DNA of 64,000 nt, taken from JAMXLO01 sp963776505. Its GTDB lineage: Bacteria; Pseudomonadota; Alphaproteobacteria; Acetobacterales; Acetobacteraceae. This document shows, piece after piece, positions 8,124 through 17,684 of the stretch (the stretch's first letter is position 1; each line of letters begins with the position of its first letter). A program made the translations under genes and the position numbers. The notes under the pieces are model-generated. The model saw only the letters and a program-made list of their open reading frames with translations, ran no database searches and was not told the origin of the DNA. Location: contig CAVZNH010000080.1 of assembly GCA_963776505.1 (NCBI GenBank), positions 62,001 to 126,000 on the forward strand. Direction: 5' to 3'.

Positions 8124-9829
8124 TGATCGTCGCAACACGACCTTGTTGGCCTATCGGTCGATGCTGACCCAATCTGGACAAGCATAGCGCCGTGCTCGGT
8201 CTCGTCCAGGACGGGCCGGCGCTACGCGCCGGTGCCGCAAGCGGCATCCTGGACAAGACCTACGCGCGGCGCTCTGCCCGAGGCAGGTCGGCTCCAAGGA
8301 ATGGTCCTCTTGGTCTCACCAAGGAATTTGCATATGGATCCGGACAGGCGACATCCGAAGCCACGGTAACATCCCGTCCTGAGGCAACACGGGGGTCAGT
8401 TCCGAGCGTCGCTTGACATGGCCGACATAATCAATTGCTCAAGCGCCTCTGCCGGCGTTTGCCAAGCAAGCGTCTTTCGGGGCCTTGCGTTGAGGGCGGC
8501 CGCCACGGCCGCAATATCGTTGGCGCTATGCATGCTGAGATCGGTGCCTTTCGGAAAATACTGACGCAGCAGTCCGTTGGTATTCTCATTGGTACCACGC
8601 TGCCATGGGCTGTGAGGATCGCAGAAATAGACCTGGATGCCAGCGTCGATCTTCAGGCGTGCGTGCTGAGCCATCTCAGCTCCTTGATCCCAAGTCAGCG
8701 ACCGACGCAATTGCTCAGGCAAGGTGATAATCGTTCGCGTAATAGCATCGCACACCGCCTCGGCACCATGCCCGGCGAGTGCGGGCCCGTTCTTCACACG
8801 AGCCTCGTGGCCATGGTCCATCATGCGCGGCAGGTGCAGCAGCAGAGTGAAGCGCGTCATACGCTCCACCAAAGTGCCAATTGCGGAACTGCCAAGGCCC
8901 AGGATGAGGTCCCCTTCCCAGTGGCCAGGCACGGCGCGATCAGCTGCCTCCGCCGGACGTCGGCTGATCATGATCTCGGGAGAGATGAAGGTCTTGCCCC
9001 GCCCGCGCGTTCGTGCTCTCGGCGTCCGCAGCACCCGCCCAGTACGCAAGCAGCCTGTCAGCTCGCGGCGCAACGCGCCACGACTTTGAACGAACAGCGC
9101 TTGATAGACGGCTTCGTGGCTGATGCGCATGGTCTCATCGTCCGGGAAGTCGACCGGCAAGCGGCAAGCAATCTGCTCCGGGCTCCAGGCGTTTGCCCAC
9201 CGCCGATGCTTCCGCGGTCCATGCCGGCGGCCTTTCCAGCGTACAGCCGGGCCGGGAACAGGAGCCCCACCCGGAGCGACGACGACGCCTGCCAATCGTT
9301 CCTCCACATAGGTTCGCAATGTCGCATTGAGCGCAAGCTTGGCCTGCTTTGGGCGGCGAGCAGATCGCTCGGCATGCCATTGCGCTGTCGTCGCGCGATA
9401 CTCCAGGCTGCCGCTTCGGGTCGCAGCGTTGCGCCGCAACTCCCGCGAAATCGTTGAAGCTGTTCGTCCGAGTCGGCGCCCAACCTCCCGCATGGAGCAG
9501 CCTTGCACGCGAAGAAGTGCGATCTCTTCCCGCTCCGCAAATGAGAGATACCGGCCGGACAGCGGCTTCGCTGATGGCCGAAACATCGCTGGTGGCATGC
9601 CGCCTGCCTCTCGAAACAATCTTGTTCCTACAGCCTGCGACATACCAACTTGGACCGCAGCATCCTCACTTGCCATACCTGCCGCGATCGCCGCCCAGAA
9701 CCGCCGCCGCTCATCTCGTCCTGCCACCACCGGGCGACCTGGTGAGAACAATGGCGCTCGACCAGACCGATCCGAACGCCGCCTCCGCCTCGTCATCGCA
9801 ACTCCTCCTTCAACGTGTTGCGACGACCA
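8124..9829 (-). mobile_element. IS30-family insertion sequence
   Basis: The element is bounded by TGATCGTCGCAACACG at 8124-8139 and its near-perfect inverted copy at 9814-9829 (15 of 16 identical). It encodes one IS30-type transposase transcribed leftward. About 270 bases lie between the transposase stop and the left end. A second partial copy of the end motif (GCAACACG at 8384-8391) lies just inside the transposase stop. No clear target duplication of more than 3 bp is visible (TTA-like bases on both sides). The insertion splits a hydrolase gene. Confidence 0.75.
8396..9796 (-). CDS. IS30-family transposase
   Basis: This 466-residue DDE transposase has an N-terminal helix-turn-helix region (about 84-122: LSFAEREEIALLRVQGCS, then GRRLGRTASTISRELRRN) and a catalytic core with D296 in GHWEGDLI, D370 in TWDQGAEM and E404 in the block SPWQRGTNENTNGLLRQYFP, the IS30 signature. 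It would cut and join the element ends. All three acidic residues are present and the frame is intact, so it may be active. At 466 residues it is longer than classic IS30 (about 380), with an extra basic N-terminus and an insert near 170-200. Confidence 0.93.
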   Translation of the reverse strand: MTRRRRRSDRSGRAPLFSPGRPVVAGRDERRRFWAAIAAGMASEDAAVQVGMSQAVGTRLFREAGGMPPAMFRPSAKPLSGRYLSFAEREEIALLRVQGCSMREVGRRLGRTASTISRELRRNAATRSGSLEYRATTAQWHAERSARRPKQAKLALNATLRTYVEERLAGVVVAPGGAPVPGPAVRWKGRRHGPRKHRRWANAWSPEQIACRLPVDFPDDETMRISHEAVYQALFVQSRGALRRELTGCLRTGRVLRTPRARTRGRGKTFISPEIMISRRPAEAADRAVPGHWEGDLILGLGSSAIGTLVERMTRFTLLLHLPRMMDHGHEARVKNGPALAGHGAEAVCDAITRTIITLPEQLRRSLTWDQGAEMAQHARLKIDAGIQVYFCDPHSPWQRGTNENTNGLLRQYFPKGTDLSMHSANDIAAVAAALNARPRKTLAWQTPAEALEQLIMSAMSSDARN

Positions 9830-10618
9830 TTAGTCCGGCTGCATGCTGCCGTCCCACTGATGCACGGCCCCTGGATACGCAATGATCTCTACGTGACTGC
9901 CGCCCCCCCGCATTTCGCGCGCGGTCTGCTCGCACCGATCCGGCTGGATCAGTTGGTCGTCAGTTCCATACATCATGAGCAGCGGCGCACCGGTGGTGCG
10001 ACTATCAGCAAAGCGGGCGATGCACGGTGCGTAATATGACACATGGCCTGCAAAGCGCAGACCATTCGGCGCCAGCGCATCGGCCATCTGTGCATACAGC
10101 GCGTATTGGGTCGCCATGCCACCGTAGCTGAAACCGGCCAATGTCACCCGGTGCGGATCCACCTCTGGACGTGCCGCGAGGTAAGCGAGCGCGGCATATG
10201 CGTCGGCCACGAACATCGTCTCGGTAATGTTCAGCACTCGCTCGATGAAGCCAGTTCCAAGGTCGCGACGGCTGTCGTACGTCTCGACCAGCAGGGCCGC
10301 GATGCCCATCGATGCGAGCTGAGGCCCGTACTTGGCTCGGTCGTCGATCATGCCAGCCGAGCCGTGCAGCATCACCACAGCGGGAGTTGCGTGGTCAGGC
10401 GCGGCGGCTTTCGGCAGGAAGAGCAGACCTCGCACCATCCGCTTGGATGCCTGGCCGATGTCACGCGGCACAAAGGGATCGCTGCTTTGGAAGGTAATGG
10501 CCTCCGCCCGAACGCCTTGCACGGCATCAGGATCGGGCCAGGGGTCGGCGATTTTCATTGACATGACGGGACTGACCCAAACGATCAGCAGCAAGGCAGG
10601 AAGCAACGCACGAAACAT
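9830..10618 (-). pseudogene. Dienelactone-hydrolase-like protein, truncated by IS30
   Basis: These 262 residues contain a signal peptide (1-20) and an alpha/beta-hydrolase fold: oxyanion region VVMLHGSAGM (81-90), nucleophile motif GFSYGG (S164), an acid in YGTDDQL (D220/D221) and a histidine in GAVHQWDG (H253). Dienelactone-hydrolase-type enzymes cleave lactones or esters; here the export signal suggests a periplasmic esterase. The frame stops one base outside the inverted repeat of the IS30 element, and the likely remainder is at 7867-8118. The triad is retained, but about 80 C-terminal residues are lost. The YdcF-like gene lies 9 bases upstream on the same strand. Confidence 0.75.
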
Positions 10619-10627
10619 GTGGCCTCA

Positions 10628-11443
10628 TCAGGGCGCGAAGCATCCCGCCGCGTCTTGCGGTTCGGGGAACAACATATCGGTCCACCCAATCAGCCGATAG
10701 CCAAGCAGGCCCAGCCATTCATGTGCCGCTGCGTCAAGATTGCCCAGGCGCCCGCTGAACGATGGCTCAAGCCAGGCGCGTAGCGAATGGCCTGACTTGT
10801 AGGCAACCGGCCACGCGGTCACGCTCCAGCCAACGTGCCGGAAGACGCCGACGGCGCGCGGTTCATGACGAGCGGACGTGATGAGCAGCCAGCAGCTCTC
10901 CCGGGCAGGGTGGACCAGGCGCCACGTATCCGACGCGTTCTCACGCGTATTCCGTGATCTGTCTTCGAAGGTGATGCGTGCCGGGTCGAGACCGAGCGCC
11001 GCGAACAACTCGCGCGCACCATCGGTTTCGATGGGGCCGCCCGGGATGACAGAGCCGCTGGCACCGGTGAACACCAATCGCGCCTCAGGGTGGCGCCGCG
11101 CCAGAGCCACGGGCTCGGTCATGCGCTCGGCATCCGGGTTCAGCGAGGGAATGCCACGATCCCTGGTGATCTCGGTTGCGATCGCTCCGCCCAATACGAT
11201 GATGCCATCGATGTGCGACGGCTCACCTGGGCGAGGGAAGCGATCCTCCAGCGGTAACAGGGCCCACTGGTCCACCGGCAGCAGAAGGATCAGCAGATAA
11301 CCAATCAGCCCAGCTGCGAGCAGCCGCCGACCCCACGTGGAACCACGGTAAAAGGCGAGCCAGAACCCAGCCCAGCACAGCAACAGAAGCAAGACGCTCG
11401 GCCTCAGAAGGCCCCCACCAAATTTGACCAGAAGGAACGTCAT
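10628..11443 (-). CDS. YdcF/ElyC-family membrane protein (DUF218)
   Basis: This 271-residue protein has two N-terminal membrane helices (about 10-32 and 40-56), then a soluble DUF218 domain: IDGIIVLGGAI, RHPEARLVFTGASG, FEDRSRNTRENA, and LLITSARHEPRAVGVF. That layout matches ElyC/SanA/YdcF proteins, which act at the envelope; ElyC influences lipid-carrier use in peptidoglycan synthesis in E. coli. The function here is inferred from family only. It lies directly upstream of the truncated hydrolase and is probably co-transcribed with it. Confidence 0.85.
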   Translation of the reverse strand: MTFLLVKFGGGLLRPSVLLLLLCWAGFWLAFYRGSTWGRRLLAAGLIGYLLILLLPVDQWALLPLEDRFPRPGEPSHIDGIIVLGGAIATEITRDRGIPSLNPDAERMTEPVALARRHPEARLVFTGASGSVIPGGPIETDGARELFAALGLDPARITFEDRSRNTRENASDTWRLVHPARESCWLLITSARHEPRAVGVFRHVGWSVTAWPVAYKSGHSLRAWLEPSFSGRLGNLDAAAHEWLGLLGYRLIGWTDMLFPEPQDAAGCFAP

Positions 11444-11727
11444 GTCCTTGAGCTCACCTTGGCCGATCAGCGGCGGAAAAATGTCAGGGTTATTTCATGG
11501 TTTGCTACCCCGGCAACTAGGTAGCACACCAGGACCCGGGCGTGCTAAGCATGCCCCAATAGGAGGGAAGGCAACGCAACTGAATAAGTTGCTCATGTGC
11601 CACACCAGCGTTGATGCCATTGCCGATGCCAGTCCGCCGGGGCTCGACTGCGGTGCAGTGATGACCCACCAAGGCGGCCTGCGGTAAAGATCATTCCTGA
11701 ATATAACCAGCCAATGGAGAGTATTCC
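11444..11727. other. Intergenic region without a supported gene
   Basis: These 284 bases separate the leftward YdcF-like gene from the rightward beta-solenoid gene. I see no convincing ORF, hairpin terminator or repeat. The last 40 bases become AT-richer than the surroundings and end in the GGAG ribosome-binding site of the next gene, so the promoter of that gene is probably here. Confidence 0.5.
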
Positions 11728-12587
11728 GTGTCCAGGACTGTTACCTATACGAGCGGTACTCATAGTTTTACAAGTCCAATACAACTAAATGATAGAATAA
11801 TCCGGCTGGCAGGAACTACGCCTTCTCTGCCGACGGCGCCGCTGATCAATCTTACCGGCCTTCTTGCGATGTATGCGCTGGACAAGGTCGAGGTGCTTGG
11901 TACCTCGGCAACACCGAACTATGGGTTGGTGGAATCCGATCCCCAGACTTTTACCACCTTCACAAAAGGTGTCCATGTCTCGCACGGAACACTGACCACT
12001 GATTCCAACAGCGGCTTCACTTTTGAGGGCAAGAGTGTCATCACCAACGGTGGAACGCTCGACGCACTCGGCGGAAGGTATCATTCTTCCCTGTACACGT
12101 TGAACGGCAGGGTGTCGGTGGGCGAGAACTCGTCTGCCGATTTCCACGATGTGCACCTAAGCGGTCATGGCACAGTAAAATTGACGGCGGAAAGTGCCAC
12201 TGTCAGTGCAGGGGAGGCGGAGTGGGTGCCGGGGTTCATTTCGATCTAACCGAAGGCGGCACGCTGAACATCGACAATGGCATGAACTTTCTGGGTCGGG
12301 TCGATATTGGCTGTGATGCCACCGTGAATATCAATACCCCCGTATTTGACACTGCGCCTTTGGGAGCAGTGTCGGAAATCTGGCACGCCAAAAGTGACGT
12401 TCTCGATCTTCTGGGTTCCGCTGGGCAGGATGTGGCACACATCCAGTTTGCCAAGGGTACGCCGAAGCTCTATGCGGCGCCGAACACAACAACCGGCGGC
12501 GTTTCGGTATCGACGCATTTCGCGGCGGGCGACCTGCCGGTCACAGTGGTGCATTCGTACCGGGGGTCTTTCGGCGGACTTGCCTGA
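11728..12587 (+). CDS. Beta-solenoid/adhesin-like hypothetical protein (frameshifted)
   Basis: The product is about 286 residues, rich in Thr, Ser, Gly and Asn, with repeated turns such as VSHGTLTTDSNSGFTFEGKS, VITNGGTLDALGG and LTEGGTLNIDNGMNF. This spacing resembles right-handed beta-helix repeats of autotransporter passengers and phage tail-like adhesins. No signal peptide or membrane anchor is visible. The GTG start at 11728 is chosen because GGAGAG lies about 8 bases upstream. The frame is broken near 12220 (first part ends with a TAA at 12249) and continues in another frame to 12587. The beginning is poorer in G+C than its neighbours, which hints at recent acquisition. Function unknown. 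Confidence 0.6.
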
Positions 12588-12637
12588 CGTCGCCGCCCGG
12601 GCTGTACTACGGGCATGGCAGCATACAGGGCTGATCG

Positions 12638-14561
12638 ATGATCATCGGCACCGCCGGCCATGTCGATCACGGCAAGACCGCGCTGGTGAAGGCGCTGACC
12701 GGCATCGACGCCGATCGTCTGGCCGAGGAGAAGCGGCGCGGCATCACCATCGATCTCGGCTACGCCTATACCGATGCGTTCGGCTTCGTCGACGTGCCCG
12801 GGCCACGAGCGCTTCGTGCACACCATGCTGGCCGGCGCCAGCGGCATCGATGCGGCGCTGCTGGTGGTGGCGCTGGACGACGGCGTCATGCCGCAGACCC
12901 GCGAGCACGTGCAGATCCTGCAACTGCTCGGCATCGATCGCGGCGTGGTGGCGCTGACCAAGTCCGATCTCGCCCCGGCGCGCGATGCGGAGGTCGCCGC
13001 GCAGGTGCAGCGCGCTGCTGGCAGAAGACCGCGCTCGCCGTCGGCGCCGCTGCTGCCGGTGTCCGCGATGACCGGCGAGGGCATCGAGGCGTTGCGCGCC
13101 GCGCTGCTGGCGCTCGGGCCGCGTCAGCGCGACGCCGAGTCTGTATCCGCGCCTCGCGGTCGATCGCGCGTTCACGCTGGCCGGCGCCGGGCCTCGTGGT
13201 GACCGGCACGCTGGTCTCGGGGCGCATCCGCGTCGAGGATCGGCTGATGCTGTCGCCGCCCGGGCATCGAGCTGCGCGTGCGCGGCCTGCATGCGCAGAA
13301 CCGGCCGGCGGAGGAGGCGGTCGCGGGTCAGCGCGTCGCGCTGAACGTCACCGGGTCGCGTCTGTCGAAGGACGCGGTGACCCGCGGCGACTGGGTGCTG
13401 CATCCCGACGTGCATGCGCCGACCGCGCGCTTCGACATGCGCGCTCACATTGCTGGCGGAAGAGGCGACGCGCGCTGCGTGCCGGATGCGCCGGTGCATC
13501 TGCATCTCGGCGCGGCGCATGTGACGGCGCGCGTCGCGGCGCTGGATGCCGAACGGATCGAACCAGGCAGCACGGTGCTGGCGCGGCTGACGCTCGATCG
13601 GCCGATCGGCGCGCTGGCGCGCGATCGGCTGGTGCTGCGCGATGCGACGGCGACGCGCACCATCGGCGGCGGCGTGGTGATCGATCCGTTTCCGCCGCGA
13701 CGCGGCCGGCGCACGCCGGAGCGGCTGGCGCAACTCGCGGCGCTGGACCAGCCCGATCCGGCCGACGCGTTGCGTGCTCTGCTGGCGCTGCCGCCCGGCT
13801 GGACCGACCGCGTCGGATATCTCCGCGCGCGCAACCTGTCCGCCCGCGGTGCAGCAGTCGGTCAGGCGGCGGCGCCGGCGGTCGCGGTCGCCGACCTGCT
13901 GATGGCGCCCGCGACGCTCGATGCGCTGCGCGCCGGCGTGATGGAGCGTCTCGCCGCGCATCATGCCGCGGCGCCCGATCAGCCCGGGCTGCAGCTCGAG
14001 CGCCTGCGCACTGGCCACGCCGGGGCGGCCATCGGTGGCGGCGTTCCGTGCCATCATCGATCGCTGTTCCGCCGCGGCGCGGTGGAACAGGACGGTCCGT
14101 GGCTGCGGCTGCCCACGCATCGCGCCACGCTGTCGGCGCAGGACGAACGCGTTGTGGCAGCAGGCGCGCGAGCTGATCGCCGCGGAACGCTTCCGTCCGC
14201 CGCGGACGCGCGATCTGGCGCGCTGCGCTTGTCGGTGCCGGAGGCCGCGATGCGCGCACGCTGAAGCGGGTGCAGCGCATGGGGCGCATGATCGAGGTCG
14301 CGCCGGATCAGTTCTTCCTCAGCGAGACGGTGGCGGAGATGGCCGGCATTGCCGCGGCCATCGCGGAGAGCCGATGCCGCCGGCACGCTGACCGCCGCGG
14401 AGTTTCGCGACCGTCTGGCCAACGGCAGGAAGGTGGCGATCCAGGTGCTGGAGTTCTTCGACCGCGCCGGCGTCACCGTGCGCGTCGGCGACGAACGGCG
14501 AGTGCGGACCGATCGGCTGGGAATGTTCGGTCCGCCAGGCGCCTTAAGCGAAGGCCAGTAA
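12638..14561 (+). pseudogene. selB: Selenocysteine-specific elongation factor SelB (multiple frameshifts)
   Basis: All parts of SelB can be read, but in alternating frames. They are the GTPase N-terminus MIIGTAGHVDHGKT (P-loop) and EEKRRGITIDLGY (switch region), then PGHERFVHTMLAGASGID and VVALTKSD in a second frame, the beta-barrel segments (GTLVSGRIRVEDRLML, RTIGGGVVIDPFPP), and the C-terminal winged helices ending in GRKVAIQVLEFFDRAGV and RTDRLGMFGP. SelB delivers selenocysteyl-tRNA to UGA codons with a downstream SECIS hairpin. The total span (641 codons) matches the family. At least three shifts are removed by deleting one G (12800-12802, 13189-13191, 13262-13264), so sequencing error is likelier than loss. 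selA and the Sec tRNA are not in the window. Confidence 0.85.
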
Positions 14562-14877
14562 CACCACGCCGCCGCAGATCAACGCGATCGCCGCGATCTG
14601 CGCAACACCCAGCGCCTCGCCGAACGCGTAGTGCCCGATCAGCGCCGCGGCGACATAGGAGATCGCGGTGCAGGGCAGGGCGCGCGACATCGGAATGCGG
14701 CGCAGCGCCACGATGTAGAGCACCGCCGCGCCGCCATACAGGCACAAGCCCGAGCAGCGTGCGCCAGTCGAACAGTTGGGTGATGAAACTCGCCGCGCCG
14801 GCGCCGGCCTTCAGCAGCGCCTGGCCCGCCATGCTGGTGGCGATGGCGGCAAACAGCGTGACCCAGTAGAACGTCAC
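14544..14877 (-). pseudogene. Small EamA/SMR-type flippase (frameshifted)
   Basis: About 110 residues with four predicted helices: TFYWVTLFAAIATSMAGQALL, an amphipathic FDWRTLLGL, GGAAVLYIVALRRIPMSRA, AISYVAAALIGHYAFGE and IAAIALICGGVVLLAFA. This is the size and pattern of ArnE/ArnF- or EmrE-like small transporters; next to a GT2 gene, moving a lipid-linked sugar is a reasonable inference. The proposed GTG start (14877) overlaps the glycosyltransferase stop as GTGA. One break near 14745 splits the frame. The C-terminus overlaps the end of the convergent selB by 18 bases. Confidence 0.6.
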
Positions 14878-15888
14878 GCTGCGGCGACGTTCGGCGGCCG
14901 CATTGCGCTCGATCGAGCGCACCGTGCCCTGCGGCTTGCCGTTCGCCGACAGGAAGGTGCGGCCGACATATTCGCCGAGCACGCCCAGGATCATCGACTG
15001 CACGCCGCCGACCAGCAGCAGCACCGTCATCGTGGAGGCCCAGCCGGATGGCGTGTCGCGCAGGATCAGCGCCTCGACGATCGTCGCCACCGCGCCGGCC
15101 GCGCCGAGCAGCGCCATGAACGACACCGGCATAGATCGCCAGCCGCAGCGGCGCGAGCGAGAAGCTGGTGGCGAGGTTCAGCCACAGCCGCACCAGGCGC
15201 GCGCAGGTTGTAGTTGGACCTGTCCTTCGATCGCGCGGCAGGTGGCTGACCTCGATGCTGTCGATCCGCTGCGTCACCTGCATGATCAGCCCATCGACAT
15301 ACGGATACGGTCCTTGGTAGCGCGTCACCGACTGCACCACCAACGCCGACATGCAGCGGAACGACGACAGGTAGAGCCCTTTCGGCTTGTCCAGCAGCCG
15401 ATCGGCGACCGCGTTGGCGAAGCGGCTGCCCAGGTTGCGCCAGCCGGCATGCTGCTTGATGGCGTAGCGCGTATAGACGACGTCCCAGTTGCCGAGCCGC
15501 GCATGATCATACAGCCGGATGACCTCCTCCGGCGGATTCTGCAAATCGTCATCCATGGTGATCACGTAGGCGCCGCGCGCGTGACGCAAGCCCGGTCATG
15601 ACCGCGTTATGCTCGCCGAAATTGCGCGCGTGCTCGACATAGGTCAGCGGCACGCTGGCGTCGGCGCACCAGGTCCTGGCAGACCTCGCCGGAATTGTCG
15701 GGGCTGCCGTCGTTGACCAGCACGATCTCCAGCCCGCCGGCCGGGTGCAGTGCGGACAGCGCATCGACCAGCCGCCCGATCGTCGCGGCGCCGCGATAAC
15801 CGGGATCGACGATCGACAGGCCGACGCCGACCGACTGCGTGGCCGGGCGTCGGACAGCTGATCAGCGCAGGTCGGTCTCGTCGTTCAT
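14874..15888 (-). pseudogene. GT2 glycosyltransferase, ArnC/GtrB/DPM1-like (frameshifted)
   Basis: The sequence reads GYRGAATIGRLVDALSALHP, LVNDGSPDNS (nucleotide-sugar binding), YVEHARNFGEHNAVMTGL, ITMDDDLQNPPEEV (metal-binding DDD), DVVYTRYAIKQHAGWRNLGSR, and a C-terminal pair of membrane helices followed by LGVLGEYVGRTFLSANGKPQ. This matches polyprenyl-phosphate glycosyltransferases such as ArnC and GtrB, which load a sugar on a lipid carrier at the inner membrane. Start ATG (15886-15888) overlaps the methyltransferase stop as ATGA. Breaks occur near 15860, 15660, 15590, 15200 and 15130, each of one base. Confidence 0.75.
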
Positions 15889-16608
15889 GGCCGCTCCGCG
15901 GTCGCCAGCACCGATCCGCCGGCAGGCAGGCGGAAGGGCAGGTGGCGCTCCAATCTCTGTCGATGGCATGCAACATGGCATCCAGCCATGGCGGAAACGG
16001 GGCAACGTCCGAGGCGCCGGCGCTGCGCGCCAGCAGCTTGCGCTGCACCACCATGAGCGGCAGCAGCAGGCCGTTCCAGTAGCGGCGCGCGCACGTGGCG
16101 GAAGCCGGCCGCCGCGCAGCAGTGCACGCGAGCTGCCCCAGCGGTGTAGCGTCGCACGTTGTGCACCTGCCGGTCGTGCGCGGACAGCAGCCAGGCATAG
16201 GCCGGCATGTTGACCACCAGCCGGCCGCCCGGCCGCAGCACGCGCCGCAGTTCGGCCAGCGCCTGCGGCTGGATCGACCGCGCCGTGGCACAGCACGTCG
16301 GCGGCGATCGCGGCGTCGAAGCATGCCGTCGGCGAACGGCAGCGCGTTGACGCTGCCGCGCACGATCGGCGCGCCGGACTTGCGGCGGCGCGGCGGCAGG
16401 CCGACTCGGTCCACTCCAGCGCCGACCAGCGCGCAGGTCCGGCCGCTCCGCAAGCAGCCGCGCCAGCAGACCACCGGTGCCGCAGCCGGCATCCAGCACG
16501 CTGCCGTGCACGTCCGGCCAGCGCGTCGACCAGGCGGCGGTGCAGCGCGCGGTACCACCACATGTGGTCCTCGACCGCATCCATCCGCGCGTATTCCGCT
16601 GGCTCCAT
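15885..16608 (-). pseudogene. Class I SAM methyltransferase (frameshifted)
   Basis: The start MEPAEYARMDAVEDHMWWYRALH is typical of class I methyltransferases placed beside glycosyltransferases. The SAM-binding motif LDAGCGTGG reads in a second frame (around 16500), and NALPFADG, AELRRVLRPGGRLVVNMPAYAWLLS appear in others. The enzyme would methylate a small molecule or sugar moiety using SAM. It ends in ATGA overlap with the GT2 gene, so methyltransferase, GT2 and small flippase look like one operon for a lipid-linked modification. There are several one-base breaks, as across this whole region. Confidence 0.7.
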
Positions 16609-16697
16609 CCAGATCCTCGGAATGACCGTTGCTGCTTGCCTTGCCTCCTGCCGCGTCGCAAGGCATGGATGTGCCGTGAACCAGGGGGAACGTTCCG

Positions 16698-17646
16698 ATG
16701 GCTGACGTCGTGCCGCTGGCGCGTCCCGTGCGCGCGCGTCCTCACGGACAACGCCTCCGACACGATGCGCGGCATCGCGCTGGCGGTGCTTGCCTACCTG
16801 ATCTGGACGCTGGGCGACGCCGACGGCGAAGTGGGTGCTGCCCAGCGTCGGCGTCGCCGGCGCGATGCTGTGGCGCGGCGTGTTCGGCGCGGTCACCGTG
16901 GTGGCGGTGACAATCGGCCGGCCGGCGGCGACCGGCTGGCGGCGGTTGATGCCGCAGCCGCTGGGGGCTGGTGCTGGTGCGCAGCGTGCTGTCGTCGTTC
17001 GTCTCGGTCACCTGGTACATCTCCTGGCTGTCGATGAGCCTGGCCGACACCTACGCGGTCGGCTTCACCGCGCCGCTGATCATGACGGTGCTGGCGGTCC
17101 CGATGCTGGGCGAGCGGATCCGCTGGCGGCGCGCGCTCTCCACCTGGTGGGCTTCGGCGGCGTGCTGATCATGCTGCGTCCGGGCGGCGATCTGTGGACG
17201 CCGGTCGTGCTGCTGCTGCTGGCGGGCACGCTGGTGATGGCGCTGACGCGCATCATGACGCGGCAGCTGACCACCACCGAGACGCCGGAGTGCCAGGCCT
17301 TCTGGCTGCTGATCTGCCATACGGTGACCGGGCTTCTGCTGCTGCCGCGCTTCCCGGGCTCGGCGTGCGATCGGGCTGTCCGGCTGGCTGGCGCTGGTGT
17401 TCCTCGGCGTTGTCGAGCGGTCTGGCGCATTGCGTGTTTGCACGCGGCTACGCGCTGGCGCCGGTCTCGGCGCTGGCGCCCTACGAATACATCGATGATG
17501 CCGTGCGCCGTCTGGTGGGCTTTCTGATGTTTGGCGACGTGCCGTCGTGGAACACATTGGTCGGGGCCGTCGTGGTGGCGGCGTCCGGCACCTACAACGT
17601 GTACCGCGAACGGGTGCGGCGGGCAGAGGAACGCGCGGCTGGTTGA
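16698..17646 (+). pseudogene. EamA/DMT-family permease (frameshifted)
   Basis: About 316 codons give a ten-helix drug/metabolite transporter: TMRGIALAVLAYLIWTLGDA near the start, VGVAGAMLWRGVFGAVTVVA, SVTWYISWLSMSLADTYAV, FTAPLIMTVLAVPMLGERI (end of first EamA repeat), GGVLIMLRPGG, and APYEYIDDAVRRLVGFLMFGD followed by a final helix (second repeat). The family exports or exchanges metabolites. The ATG at 16698 follows AGGGGGA. One break near 16825 is repaired by removing a C from GACGCCGACG; others lie near 16975, 17150 and 17380. It is divergent from the methyltransferase operon. Confidence 0.75.
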
Positions 17647-17684
17647 GCGTGTGGCACCTTTGCACGAAGAGGATTTTCGATCTG

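Noticed and set aside
8192..8416. 74-aa rightward ORF at the IS end
   Set aside because: No ribosome-binding site or domain, and it crosses the end of the transposase gene; more likely passenger DNA of the element.
12638..17646. Programmed frameshifting as explanation for split genes
   Set aside because: Too many breaks per gene, in unrelated families, with no slippery heptamers; simple insertion errors explain them better.
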